From JBKEDF01 sp047975325 (GTDB taxonomy: Bacteria > Pseudomonadota > Alphaproteobacteria > Rhodobacterales > Rhodobacteraceae): a stretch of 60,036 nt of DNA. A program made the translations under genes and the position numbers. Positions 35,026 to 43,843 of the stretch are shown here, in pieces. The DNA lies in the NCBI GenBank assembly GCA_047975325.1, contig JBKEDF010000031.1:1-60036 (forward strand), written 5' to 3'. The notes beneath the pieces were generated by a model. It searched no databases. It was not told the DNA's origin and saw nothing but the letters and a program-made list of their open reading frames with translations. Numbering within the stretch: position 1 is the stretch's first letter; every line of letters begins with the position of its first letter.

Positions 35026-36162
35026 TCAGGCCGGGAAAACCTTGTTCACGGCAGCTTCAAGCCGCGCCAGCGTACCGGGCACATCACCGATCTTGTCCAA
35101 TCCGAAAAGCCCCAGCCGGAAGGTCTGGAAGCCTTCCCCCTCACCCACCTGCAGGGGGACACCCGCTGCGATCTGCAAACCTTCCTCACGGAAACGCGCA
35201 CCGTTCTGGACAGCAGGATCATCGGTATAGCTGACAACAACCCCCGGCGCGCCGTAGCCTTCCGCAGCAACGGATTTCACACCACGAGCGGCCAGCATCG
35301 CACGCACCGCGCGGCCCAGTTCCCATTGCGCCTCGCGCGCGGCCTCAAAGCCCATCGCGCGGGTTTCAGCCATCGCATCGCGAAAACCCAGCAGCGTATC
35401 GGTCGGCATGGTCGCATGATAGGCATGCCCGCCACCTTCATAGGCCGCCATCATCGCGCGCCATTTCTTCAGATCAAGGGCGAAACTGTCGGAGCTGGTC
35501 GCCTCCAGCCTCGCCTCCGCCGCCTTGGAAAACATCACCAACCCCGCCGAAGGCGAAGCGGACCAGCCCTTTTGCGGTGCGGAAATCAGGACATCCACGC
35601 CCGTTTTCGCCATATCAACCCATATGCAGCCCGAGGCAATGCAATCAAGCACCATCAGCGCGCCCACCTCATGCGCCGCTTCCGCAAGTGCCGTAACATA
35701 ATCATCAGGCAGGATGATGCCGGAACTTGTTTCGACATGGGGGGCAAAGACCGCCTGCGGACGTTCCGCGCGGATCCGGGCGGTGACTTCCTCTATCGGC
35801 GGGGGTGCAAAAGCCGATTGCGCCGCGTTGCCGGTGCTGCGCGCCATGGCAATCACAGTGTCCGCAGCAAAATTTCCTGCCTCGAAGATCTGGCTCCAGC
35901 GATAGGAAAACCAGCCATTGCGCACAACCAGAACCTTGGCCCCATGCCCGAATTGCCGCGCAACTGCCTCCATCGCATAGGTCCCGCCACCGGGCACCAC
36001 AGCAACGGCGGCAGCGCCGTAAACTTCACGCAGACCATCAGAAATATCGCGCATCACCTGCTGGAACCGTGCCGACATATGGTTGAGGGAACGATCCGTG
36101 AAGACGACCGAAAATTCCTCCAGCCCGTCGGGATCGATATGGTCATGCGGCAATCTCGTCAT
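35026..36162 (-). CDS. PLP aminotransferase, alanine-glyoxylate/serine-pyruvate type
   Basis: A 378-residue fold-type-I class V aminotransferase. The PLP lysine is in LISAPQKGWSASPSAG (about 195), after the Asp in LMVLDCIASG, and the phosphate-binding PGGGTYAMEAVARQFG is near residue 58. ATG 36162 follows AAGGAG; the frame is open further upstream but lacks a site. Related enzymes use alanine, serine or 2-aminoethylphosphonate-type donors with glyoxylate or pyruvate. Two Lrp regulators lie 94 bases upstream on the same strand and may control it. Confidence 0.88.
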   Translation of the reverse strand: MTRLPHDHIDPDGLEEFSVVFTDRSLNHMSARFQQVMRDISDGLREVYGAAAVAVVPGGGTYAMEAVARQFGHGAKVLVVRNGWFSYRWSQIFEAGNFAADTVIAMARSTGNAAQSAFAPPPIEEVTARIRAERPQAVFAPHVETSSGIILPDDYVTALAEAAHEVGALMVLDCIASGCIWVDMAKTGVDVLISAPQKGWSASPSAGLVMFSKAAEARLEATSSDSFALDLKKWRAMMAAYEGGGHAYHATMPTDTLLGFRDAMAETRAMGFEAAREAQWELGRAVRAMLAARGVKSVAAEGYGAPGVVVSYTDDPAVQNGARFREEGLQIAAGVPLQVGEGEGFQTFRLGLFGLDKIGDVPGTLARLEAAVNKVFPA

Positions 36163-36256
36163 CTCGTTACTCCTTGTGCTTCGCCCCGTCATAGCGCGCC
36201 GAACGGGCGTTGCACCAGCGCAATTGAGGCCATGCATGCAGGAACGGGCCAACAGG

Positions 36257-36715
36257 TCAGCCTATCGGGCCGATCCGGGGCTCTTCGGTCAGAAGGACAT
36301 TGGCCTCAACCTGGCCCACACCCGGAAGCGTCATGATCCGGCGGCGCAGCACCCTTTCGAAATCGGGGATATCACGGGCAACGACGCGAAGGCGGTAATC
36401 AAAAAGACCCAATACATGCTGTACGACCTGCACCTCCGGAATGGCGCAAACGGCACGTTCGAAATCTTCCAGGCTGACGCGGCCCTTGGTGGCAAGTTTT
36501 ACCCCCAGAAACACTGTCACACCGAAACCAAGCGCCGCGCGATCCACCGATATACGCTGCCCGGCAAGGATACCCGCTTCCTCCAGCTTGCGGATCCGCC
36601 GCCATGCGGCAGGCTGGCTGAGGCCGATCTGACGGCCCACTCCCCCCGCACCCAGGGTGGCATCCGAGGCCAGAAGCTGCAGGATCCGGCGGTCGATATC
36701 GTCAAGATCGGTCAT
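36257..36715 (-). CDS. Lrp/AsnC family regulator, downstream member of pair
   Basis: A 152-residue Lrp-type protein with an N-terminal winged helix (DIDRRILQLLASDATLGAGG; recognition region IGLSQPAAWRRIRKLEEAG, about 30-48) and a C-terminal RAM ligand-binding domain (about 65-145). Its ATG overlaps the stop of the neighbouring Lrp gene (ATGA), so the two are translated together and may form mixed oligomers. Similarity between the two is moderate, as expected for old duplicates. Confidence 0.92.
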   Translation of the reverse strand: MTDLDDIDRRILQLLASDATLGAGGVGRQIGLSQPAAWRRIRKLEEAGILAGQRISVDRAALGFGVTVFLGVKLATKGRVSLEDFERAVCAIPEVQVVQHVLGLFDYRLRVVARDIPDFERVLRRRIMTLPGVGQVEANVLLTEEPRIGPIG

Positions 36716-37170
36716 AGGGGCAGCAGGCTTTCATCCTTGATCGTGGCAACCAGCATCAGCGCCTCGATATCGGTGATATGTGGCAATGTCAGGATCCGGC
36801 TGCGATAGACCTCCTGATAATGCGGCATATCACGCGCAATCACATTGAGGCGGACATCAACGCGACCAAGAAAGGTTTCGATGGCAATAACCTCCGGCAC
36901 CTTGCGCGCGGCTGCGAGGAATTCATCAAAGGCTCGCGGATCGGTCTTGTCCAGAGTGAAGCGCAGGCTGACCTCCACCTCATGGCCAAGCGCGCGCCAA
37001 TCAATGACCCGCTGCCTTGCACGGATCAACCCGGAGGCCGTCATCTTTTCCAGCCGCCGCCAGCAGGTGGCAACCGTCATACCCGCCCGTTCGGCAAGGG
37101 CCGGTATGGCAAGGTCGGGTTCCGCCAAAAGGTGACGCAGGATGCGCCGATCCGTATCGTCTATTTGCAT
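36712..37170 (-). CDS. Lrp/AsnC family regulator, upstream member of pair
   Basis: A 152-residue Lrp-type regulator: winged helix (DDTDRRILRHLLAEPDLAIP; AGMTVATCWRRLEKMTASG, about 29-47) and RAM domain (about 65-145, with PEVIAIETFLGRVDVRLNV). It is divergent from ilvC across a 140-base AT-rich region, a natural site for control of branched-chain amino acid synthesis. The Shine-Dalgarno sequence is weak (CAGGT, far upstream). Confidence 0.93.
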   Translation of the reverse strand: MQIDDTDRRILRHLLAEPDLAIPALAERAGMTVATCWRRLEKMTASGLIRARQRVIDWRALGHEVEVSLRFTLDKTDPRAFDEFLAAARKVPEVIAIETFLGRVDVRLNVIARDMPHYQEVYRSRILTLPHITDIEALMLVATIKDESLLPL

Positions 37171-37218
37171 GAAAATTTCGTATTTACCTGTTTCAAGGAA
37201 TGTTATTCTTCATAAATT

Positions 37219-37247
37219 TTGAAAAACGTCAAATTTCGCGATGCTAT
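37219..37247 (+). promoter_or_regulatory. Candidate ilvC promoter in Lrp-like AT-rich region
   Basis: TTGAAA (37219-37224) is followed after 17 bases by TGCTAT (37242-37247), 63 bases before the ilvC ATG. The -35 overlaps the dyad TTTTGA-aaaacg-TCAAAT (37217-37234), and the sequence around it is AT-rich, as Lrp sites often are. By eye only. Confidence 0.45.
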
Positions 37248-37310
37248 TTCGGTGATCCTTCTTATCCTGCTGCCATCCTGGGCATAACGCCCTTTGCGAA
37301 AGGACAAATC

Positions 37311-38333
37311 ATGCGCGTCTATTATGATCGCGATTGCGACATCAACCTGATCAAGGACAAGAAAGTGGCGATCCTGGGTTACGGATCCCAAGGCCATGCC
37401 CATGCATTGAACCTGCGCGATTCAGGCGCGAAGAATGTCGTCGTGGCCCTGCGCGAAGGTTCACCTTCGGCCAAGAAGGCCGAGGCCGAGGGCCTCAAGG
37501 TCATGGGCATTTCCGAGGCGGCTGCCTGGTGCGATCTGATCATGTTCACCATGCCCGACGAACTTCAGGCCGAAACCTACCGGAAACATGTGCATGATCA
37601 CCTGCGCGATGGTGCCGCAATTGCCTTTGCCCATGGCCTGAACGTGCATTTCGGCCTGATCGAACCAAAGCCCGGCGTCGATGTCATCATGATGGCTCCG
37701 AAGGGCCCGGGCCACACGGTGCGCGGTGAATATGTCAAGGGCGGCGGCGTGCCCTGCCTCGTGGCCGTGCATAACGATGCAACCGGCAAGGCGCTGGAAG
37801 TCGGGCTGTCCTATTGTTCGGCCATTGGCGGCGGGCGTTCGGGCATTATTGAGACAAATTTCCGCGAAGAGTGCGAAACCGACCTCTTTGGTGAACAGGC
37901 CGTGCTTTGCGGTGGTCTGGTCGAACTGATCCGGATGGGTTTCGAAACCCTGGTCGAGGCCGGGTATGAACCCGAGATGGCCTATTTCGAATGCCTCCAT
38001 GTGGTAAAGCTGATCGTCGACCTGATCTATGAAGGCGGCATCGCCAACATGAATTATTCGATCTCCAACACGGCCGAATATGGCGAATATGTCTCCGGTC
38101 CACGAATCCTGCCCTATGAGGAAACCAAGGCACGGATGAAAGCGGTGCTGCGCGACATCCAGACAGGTAAATTCGTGCGTGACTTCATGCAGGAAAACGG
38201 TGTCGGACAGCCGATGTTCAAGGCCACACGCCGCCTGAATGACGAACATCAGATCGAACAGGTCGGCGAAAAACTGCGCGCCATGATGCCCTGGATTTCC
38301 AAGGGCAAGATGGTGGACAAGGACCGGAACTGA
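37311..38333 (+). CDS. ilvC: Ketol-acid reductoisomerase (class I)
   Basis: A 340-residue NADPH enzyme of valine/isoleucine synthesis. The nucleotide loop GYGSQGHAHALNLRDSG (about 24-40) and the metal ligands in ETDLFGEQAVLCGG (about 189-202) and the later YFECLHVVK region are present. The frame is open to 37200, but ATG 37311 after GCGAAAGGAC gives the standard start MRVYYDRDCDINLIKDKKVA. It is divergent from a tandem Lrp pair. A GC hairpin follows. Confidence 0.97.
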   Translation: MRVYYDRDCDINLIKDKKVAILGYGSQGHAHALNLRDSGAKNVVVALREGSPSAKKAEAEGLKVMGISEAAAWCDLIMFTMPDELQAETYRKHVHDHLRDGAAIAFAHGLNVHFGLIEPKPGVDVIMMAPKGPGHTVRGEYVKGGGVPCLVAVHNDATGKALEVGLSYCSAIGGGRSGIIETNFREECETDLFGEQAVLCGGLVELIRMGFETLVEAGYEPEMAYFECLHVVKLIVDLIYEGGIANMNYSISNTAEYGEYVSGPRILPYEETKARMKAVLRDIQTGKFVRDFMQENGVGQPMFKATRRLNDEHQIEQVGEKLRAMMPWISKGKMVDKDRN

Positions 38334-38355
38334 AACCCCGGACCAAACAGAACCC

Positions 38356-38381
38356 CAGGCGCCGCCGGATGGCGGCGCCTG
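38356..38381 (+). terminator. ilvC hairpin terminator
   Basis: Perfect 11-base stem CAGGCGCCGCC / GGCGGCGCCTG with loop GGAT, 22 bases after the ilvC stop. No T-run follows, as is common in GC-rich genomes. Confidence 0.65.
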
Positions 38382-38435
38382 ATTGATGAGGGCCCCACAA
38401 GCCCCAACCTGCCCACACAGGATATCGATTCGCCA

Positions 38436-39095
38436 TTACCTGCAGGCCTCCAGCCAGACATCGCCATTGCCATCGGGCTGACAGGCCCCCGCGATCAGCT
38501 TTTCGATCCGGGCCACACGACCCTGCAACGCGGGATCGGATTTCCGTAGATCGAAGCTTGCAGGGGCAATCAACACGGCCACGAGTGTCAGGAATTCCTC
38601 CTGCGTCAGATCCTTCGGCGCACGGGCAAAAATCGCCTCGCTTGCATTGTGAAACCCGGTCATCCAGCCTTGCGGTCCCTGCCCCATCTCCAGCGTATCG
38701 AGCCAGAGCGCAAGGATCTGATCCTTGGTCAGTTCCCGTTCCAGCCCGTAGGCATAGGCGGTCTGGCGGATCTTGCCGATACCGGGGGTAAATTCCTCAA
38801 AGGCCAACCGTTTGGCCAGTGATTGGGTGATGGTGGTCGCTCCTGCACCGGGGCTGGCAAGGTCAATTCCGGAATGACCCTCAAACCCCGGATCTTCCAC
38901 CGCCAGCAGGATCTGCCTGCGACCATCGCCCAGATCCTCCGCCCCCTTGCCATCGGCGATCAGCGCATTGGCACGGCCTTGCAATTGCGACGCCTCGGCC
39001 AGCGCATCAAAATAGGCAATCCCGGCATAGGGGATAACGGCAAGGGCAAAGATCAACATACCGACGCCAAGATATTTCAGGATGCACCTTATCAT
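38436..39095 (-). CDS. Single-domain GT51 transglycosylase-like protein, altered active site
   Basis: A 219-residue membrane-anchored protein with one N-terminal helix (about 9-31) and a glycosyltransferase-51 (peptidoglycan transglycosylase) core. Motif 1 is LAVEDPGFEGHSGIDL (first catalytic Glu kept, about 67), motif 2 GATTITQSLAKRLAFEEF. In motif 3, where RKxxE normally holds the second catalytic Glu, this protein has GKIRQTAYAYGLERELTKDQ, with Gln at the expected Glu by my alignment to LE(x)n-SKDEIL. It may be inactive or regulatory. It lies 45 bases downstream of glmM, which supplies the same pathway. Shorter than typical MtgA. Confidence 0.8.
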   Translation of the reverse strand: MIRCILKYLGVGMLIFALAVIPYAGIAYFDALAEASQLQGRANALIADGKGAEDLGDGRRQILLAVEDPGFEGHSGIDLASPGAGATTITQSLAKRLAFEEFTPGIGKIRQTAYAYGLERELTKDQILALWLDTLEMGQGPQGWMTGFHNASEAIFARAPKDLTQEEFLTLVAVLIAPASFDLRKSDPALQGRVARIEKLIAGACQPDGNGDVWLEACR

Positions 39096-39140
39096 ACCAT
39101 CACCCGAACCCGGGGCATTGCAGATATCCTGCGGGGGTCG

Positions 39141-40487
39141 TCATGAAGCCGCACGTTCAACGGCCGCGACAATGCTGCCAACCGCATCTTCCAGAAGCGC
39201 CGCGTCTTCGCATTCCGCCATGACCCGGACAAGGGGCTCGGTCCCCGATTTGCGGATCAGGATCCGGCCTGAACCATTGAGCCTCCCTTCCCACAAGGCG
39301 ATTTCCCTGCGCACCGCATCGGTGCCAAGCGGTTCCACCCCCGCAGCATAACGCACATTGCGCAAAAGCTGCGGCACGGTTTCAAATTGCTGGGCAAGTT
39401 CGGCCGCGCTGCGCTTCGTGCGCGCCATTTCAGCCAGGAATTGCAGCCCCGCCAGCAACCCGTCGCCGGTTGTCGCGTAATCGGTCATCACGATATGACC
39501 AGATTGTTCGCCACCAAGGTTGAATCCCCCTTCACGCATGCGTTCAACCACATAGCGATCCCCGACCAGCGTCCGTTCCAGCCGCAGCCCTCGCGACGAC
39601 AGGAAACGTTCCAGCCCCAGATTGGACATCACCGTTGCCACCAGCGTATCGCCTGCCAGGCGCCCGTCTTCCGCCCATCGTGCGGCCATCAGCGCCATAA
39701 GCTGATCCCCATCGGCGGATTTGCCATCGGCATCCAGGATCATCACCCGGTCGGCATCGCCATCAAGGCAGATCCCGACATCCGCACCATGGGCAACCAC
39801 CGCTTCCGCTGCCGTTCGGACATGGGTGGAACCAACCCTGTCATTGATATTACGGCCATTGGGGGACACACCGATCGGCACGACTTCAGCCCCGAGTTCC
39901 CACAGAACCTCCGGCGCGGTGCGATAGGCCGCGCCATTGGCACAGTCGATCACCACCTTCAACCCATCAAGGCGCAGCCCCGCCGGGAAGGTCGTCTTGG
40001 CATATTCAAGATAACGGCCACGCGCATCCTCGATCCGCTTGGCGCGGCCGATGTTTTCGGGCTGTGCGGGCAGGATCTCCTCCTCCAGGATCGCCTCGAT
40101 TTCATGCTCGGCCTCGTCGGACAGCTTGAACCCATCGGGGCCGAAGAACTTGATCCCGTTGTCATCGGCCGGGTTATGACTGGCTGAAATCATCACCCCC
40201 AGATCAGCACGCATGGATCGGGTCAGAAAACCCACCGCCGGGGTTGGCACCGGGCCAAGGAGCAGGACGTTCATCCCCGTGGACGTCAGCCCCGCCGTAA
40301 GCGCATTTTCCAGCATATAGCCGGATTGGCGGGTATCCTTGCCAATCACCACGCGATGCCCGTCAGATTGGTCACGCCGGAAATACCGGCCCGCAGCCGC
40401 GCCAAGCCGCAACGCCATTTCCGCCGTCATCGGGTGGGTATTGGCCCTGCCGCGCACGCCATCGGTGCCGAAGAATTTCCTGCTCAT
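39141..40487 (-). CDS. glmM: Phosphoglucosamine mutase
   Basis: A 448-residue enzyme interconverting glucosamine-6- and 1-phosphate for UDP-GlcNAc and hence peptidoglycan and lipid A. The N-terminal KFFGTDGVRGRAN, phosphoserine loop MISASHNPADDNGIKFFG (about 96-113), metal loop DGDADRVMILD (about 241-251) and C-terminal RKSGTEPLVRVMAE are all present. The ATG overlaps the folP stop (ATGA); a GTG codon directly before it is ignored. The order folB-folP-glmM is standard in the order. Confidence 0.96.
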   Translation of the reverse strand: MSRKFFGTDGVRGRANTHPMTAEMALRLGAAAGRYFRRDQSDGHRVVIGKDTRQSGYMLENALTAGLTSTGMNVLLLGPVPTPAVGFLTRSMRADLGVMISASHNPADDNGIKFFGPDGFKLSDEAEHEIEAILEEEILPAQPENIGRAKRIEDARGRYLEYAKTTFPAGLRLDGLKVVIDCANGAAYRTAPEVLWELGAEVVPIGVSPNGRNINDRVGSTHVRTAAEAVVAHGADVGICLDGDADRVMILDADGKSADGDQLMALMAARWAEDGRLAGDTLVATVMSNLGLERFLSSRGLRLERTLVGDRYVVERMREGGFNLGGEQSGHIVMTDYATTGDGLLAGLQFLAEMARTKRSAAELAQQFETVPQLLRNVRYAAGVEPLGTDAVRREIALWEGRLNGSGRILIRKSGTEPLVRVMAECEDAALLEDAVGSIVAAVERAAS

Positions 40488-41494
40488 CACTCTTGCTCCT
40501 GTTGGCAGGCGTGCCAGAGGGTCAGCGCCTGTTTCGTTTCCCTGATATCATGAACACGCAGAATCTGCACACCCTGCGCCGCCCCGGCAAGTGCCACGGC
40601 GATCGATCCCGCAACACGCCGATCCGCCCGGGTTTCGCCCGTCAGGGTTCCGATGAACCGTTTGCGCGACGCCCCCAGCAACACCGGACAGCCCAACATG
40701 TGAAAGACCGAAATCCGTGCGATCAGGGCAAGGTTATGCACCACGGTCTTGCCAAAACCGATCCCCGGATCCGAAATCAGGCGGGTACGGGGAATACCTG
40801 CGGCCTCGGCCGCGGCAAGCCGCGCCTCAAGGAAAGCGTAGACATCGCTCAGAACATCATCATAGCGCGGATCATCCTGCATGGTCGCAGGATCACCCTG
40901 CGCATGCATCAGGCAAAGCGGCACGCCACGCGCCGCCACCAGCGGTGCCAGTTCCGCATCAAACCCCAGCGCCGCCACATCGTTGACAAGATCCGCCCCC
41001 GCCTCCAGGGCCGCCCGGGCCACCGCTGCCTTGCGGGTATCGATCGAGATCGGCACCGTCACCCCTTCGGCCCGCAGCGCGGCAATGACAGGGGCAGTTC
41101 GGGATATTTCCTCATCCACCGTGACATCCGCAGCGCCGGGGCGGGTACTTTCGCCACCAATATCCAGAATATCAGCCCCATCGGCGATCAATCCCCGGGC
41201 CTGGATCAGCGCGGCCTCCGGGTTCAGAAACCGGCCCCCATCGGAAAAACTGTCAGGCGTAACATTGAGAATCCCCATCAAGGCAGGTCGACCAGCGGGC
41301 AGGAAGGGAAGTGTCCGGGGGCCCGTCAGCGCCTTCAGGGCAGGCAAGGGAAGTTCCGATACCGGGACAGCACGGGCAGGTTGCCCCGGTGTCAGGATTT
41401 CGGCCTCGGCAAACCAGCACCAGCCCCCAGCCAGCCATCGGGCAGCGGCAGGCCGGGCCGGGTCGGTTCGGGGAATCGGTCGATAAAGCATCAT
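40487..41494 (-). CDS. folP: Dihydropteroate synthase
   Basis: A 335-residue protein; the TIM-barrel DHPS starts near residue 71 (ALMGILNVTPDSFSDGG) with DIGGESTRPGA (about 109), the SIDTRKAAVARAA block and LLGASRKRFIG. It joins p-aminobenzoate to dihydropterin diphosphate in folate synthesis. About 70 N-terminal residues of unknown role precede the barrel; similar extensions occur in related genera. The start is uncertain: ATG 41494 (or 41491) has no clear site, while a TTG at 41518 follows GAAAGG. Confidence 0.94.
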   Translation of the reverse strand: MMLYRPIPRTDPARPAAARWLAGGWCWFAEAEILTPGQPARAVPVSELPLPALKALTGPRTLPFLPAGRPALMGILNVTPDSFSDGGRFLNPEAALIQARGLIADGADILDIGGESTRPGAADVTVDEEISRTAPVIAALRAEGVTVPISIDTRKAAVARAALEAGADLVNDVAALGFDAELAPLVAARGVPLCLMHAQGDPATMQDDPRYDDVLSDVYAFLEARLAAAEAAGIPRTRLISDPGIGFGKTVVHNLALIARISVFHMLGCPVLLGASRKRFIGTLTGETRADRRVAGSIAVALAGAAQGVQILRVHDIRETKQALTLWHACQQEQE

Positions 41495-41573
41495 TCGGAC
41501 GGGGGCTTGCTGGATCAAGGCGCGGCTGCCTTTCGGATCTGCCTGACAATGAATGCCTTGGCAAGCCTGCCGT

Positions 41574-42467
41574 TCAGGCGGGAAAAACGGGTACGCGGCT
41601 TCCTGCCGGAACCGTTACATCCCCGTGAATGATCATCCGTTCTGCCGCCAGCAGTTCCGACAGCCAGAGCGCCAATGCAACCGGGTCACGCGCCTGCGGA
41701 CCATCCACCGCATCCAGGACCAGCTTGGACGGGGCCCAGACGATGGTCTGGCCCTGCTTCATCGCCCAGTCGATTTCCGTCCTCGTGGCCACGACAACGC
41801 AGCGCGGATCGCGGGCGGCCAGGGCCCAGGCATTTTGTTCGATGGCCAGAAGGTCAATCCGTCGCTGCGTGGGTTTGTGCCCGGTTTGCGGGCGCGCCAC
41901 ATCAGGCAGCCCGACAGTCAGGATCACCGGCAGGCCCAACGCTTCCCAGCCATCCAGTCGCGCAGAAAAATCCGGGGCCGCAATGGCCTCATTATCCAGA
42001 AACACCACAATCGGATGTACCGCCGCCTCATTTACCCGAAGGGGGATAGCGGCGCGGGATCGGACGATCTCAACCCCAAGGGCACCGGGACCACGATCAA
42101 GTTTCTCAACCCGGACAAAGGCACGCATCGCCTGCGGTTCAATCAGGATCCGTTCGGCAATCCGTTCGGCAAGGGTTTCAAGCAGATTGAGCCGTTCCTC
42201 CGCCAGTTCAGCCAAGATAGCCTCGGAGATCCGATCATAGGACAGGATGAGATCCACATCATCCGAAAGCGGTGCAGGTGCCGGGCGTGTCTCCACCACC
42301 ACATTGAAACGCAGGCGTTGCTTATGCCCTCGTTCCTGTTGGAATGCCCCGATATCCGCTTCGATCACGAAATCACGCAGCGCGATCCTGTCACGCGGAT
42401 CGGCCCCGGCAGAGGCTTCGGCCCTCTCCTCGGGATGGGCAAAGGCAAGACGGATATCGGAACTCAT
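41574..42467 (-). CDS. folB: Dihydroneopterin aldolase with C-terminal extension
   Basis: A 297-residue protein. Residues about 28-145 are a FolB domain (LRDFVIEADIGAFQQERGHK; YDRISEAILAELAEERLNLLETLAERIAE; AFVRVEKLDRGPGALGVEIVRS), which cleaves dihydroneopterin to hydroxymethyl-dihydropterin. The remaining 150 residues are unusual for FolB (normally about 120 residues in total) and have no motif I recognise. ATG 42467 follows GAGGTG; the frame continues upstream with arginine-rich shadow sequence that I exclude. Confidence 0.92.
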   Translation of the reverse strand: MSSDIRLAFAHPEERAEASAGADPRDRIALRDFVIEADIGAFQQERGHKQRLRFNVVVETRPAPAPLSDDVDLILSYDRISEAILAELAEERLNLLETLAERIAERILIEPQAMRAFVRVEKLDRGPGALGVEIVRSRAAIPLRVNEAAVHPIVVFLDNEAIAAPDFSARLDGWEALGLPVILTVGLPDVARPQTGHKPTQRRIDLLAIEQNAWALAARDPRCVVVATRTEIDWAMKQGQTIVWAPSKLVLDAVDGPQARDPVALALWLSELLAAERMIIHGDVTVPAGSRVPVFPA

Positions 42468-42558
42468 CGGGCGCACCTCACGGGACTGGCCTGGCGAAGA
42501 CAGGCTTCGCTCCCGCCCGCAATGCCCCAAGCCGTGGACAGGGGCAAGCCCCGCAGCC

Positions 42559-43209
42559 TTACTTCTTCGGCTTGCGGTAAAACAGGTGACTGCCGATCTG
42601 CGCGGTCTGCGCAAAACGCTTCGACCAACGCGGCCGGACCTTCTGCGTATGGAAATGCGTCGCCCCATTGGTCAGCGCGCGCGACCCACCGTCCAGCATC
42701 GCCCGGGCAATCTTGCCCGCCCGCGCATAGGCGGCAGCCTCACCGATATTGTCGGACTTGCCATCACAGGTGAAGGAAAACTGGCAGGAATTCCGCTTGC
42801 CCGTGCCCTGATTGACCACGCCACAAACCGAATCGGGATATGCCGCGCTGTCAACACGGTTCAGGATGACCTCTGCCACTGCAAACTGACCCTTCACCGT
42901 CTCACCGCGCGCTTCGAAATAAAGCGCCTTGGCCAGACAGGCCCATTCCGCACCACCCTGTGCGGCTGGCTGTTGCGCAAGCCATTTCCGATCATAACGA
43001 AGCTTTGGCGGCGCGTTGCCGTCTGTGGTCTTTACTGCGGCCTTCCTGGGCTTCGGAACCGTGGCAAGCTCGCTCCGTTCAAGTCCCAGCAGATTTGAAA
43101 TCCGTGCCGTTGCGTCATTGGACTGGCTGACTGTCATGTCGGCTTTGGCAGCAGCGCCCATTCCGACCGTCATGACAAGGCCAATCATCATGCTCTTAGC
43201 CAAGCGCAT
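42559..43209 (-). CDS. SleB-like cell wall hydrolase
   Basis: A 216-residue secreted protein: signal peptide (about 1-23, ending AAAKA), a linker and a Hydrolase_2 domain (about 90-213) with the catalytic Glu in ALYFEARGETVKGQFAVAEV and the conserved GVVNQGTGKRNSCQFSFTCDG segment. Such proteins cut peptidoglycan, usually as lytic transglycosylase or amidase; the exact bond is not predictable. ATG 43209 is chosen because it begins the signal peptide. A predicted cupin gene lies upstream on the same strand. Confidence 0.9.
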   Translation of the reverse strand: MRLAKSMMIGLVMTVGMGAAAKADMTVSQSNDATARISNLLGLERSELATVPKPRKAAVKTTDGNAPPKLRYDRKWLAQQPAAQGGAEWACLAKALYFEARGETVKGQFAVAEVILNRVDSAAYPDSVCGVVNQGTGKRNSCQFSFTCDGKSDNIGEAAAYARAGKIARAMLDGGSRALTNGATHFHTQKVRPRWSKRFAQTAQIGSHLFYRKPKK

Positions 43210-43382
43210 GGGTATGGTTTCCTGTTTTCTTACTATCCGCCACCCCACCAACGCCAGCGCGTCCCCCCAAGATGACGGACAGAGGCTTAGCCGAAAAAGG
43301 TTATCGTGTCTATAACAGGTGCCAAATGGCTATATCTCGGCTTGAAACCGCCGGTGCGCCAAGTTCCGATGCAGCCTGATAT

Positions 43383-43736
43383 TCAGATGATCCTGCGCTC
43401 TGCCGCCGTTGCCGGATCCCCGGTATTGGGTGTGCCGGCAGGTTCGATCAACAAAAGATGTGCTTCCTCTTGTGCAAATGGGCAATGTTCAACCCCTTGG
43501 GGGACGATGAACATCTCACCCGCCTTCAGGGTCACGACACGATCCCGCAGCCCGATATCGATTTCACCGGAAAGAACCAGAAAGAAATCATCCGTATCAG
43601 CGTGGGAATGCCATTGGAATTCCCCTTTGACTTTCACGACCATCACGTCATGCCCGTTGAATGAGGCAACGGTACGCGGGGACCATATTTCATCGAAAGT
43701 CGCAAGTTTTGCCTGCAAATTTACGGCGTCACCCAT
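43383..43736 (-). CDS. Small cupin-domain protein
   Basis: A 117-residue single-domain cupin. Motif 1 is WHSHADTDDFFLVLSGEIDI (about 42-61) with the HxH and later Glu/Asp metal ligands, and motif 2 is PQGVEHCPFAQEEAHLLLIE (about 79-98). SD GGGAGAGG lies before the ATG. Small cupins of this type bind a metal and act as enzymes or sensors; no substrate can be assigned from context. Confidence 0.88.
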   Translation of the reverse strand: MGDAVNLQAKLATFDEIWSPRTVASFNGHDVMVVKVKGEFQWHSHADTDDFFLVLSGEIDIGLRDRVVTLKAGEMFIVPQGVEHCPFAQEEAHLLLIEPAGTPNTGDPATAAERRII

Positions 43737-43843
43737 TTCCGGCCTCTCCCTGCTGGATCTGTTCGAAGACTATCCCCTACGAATGGCAATCAAGCCTGTG
43801 CCATCTCCCTTGCCGCTGCGACGACAGGGATATGTTTATTATA

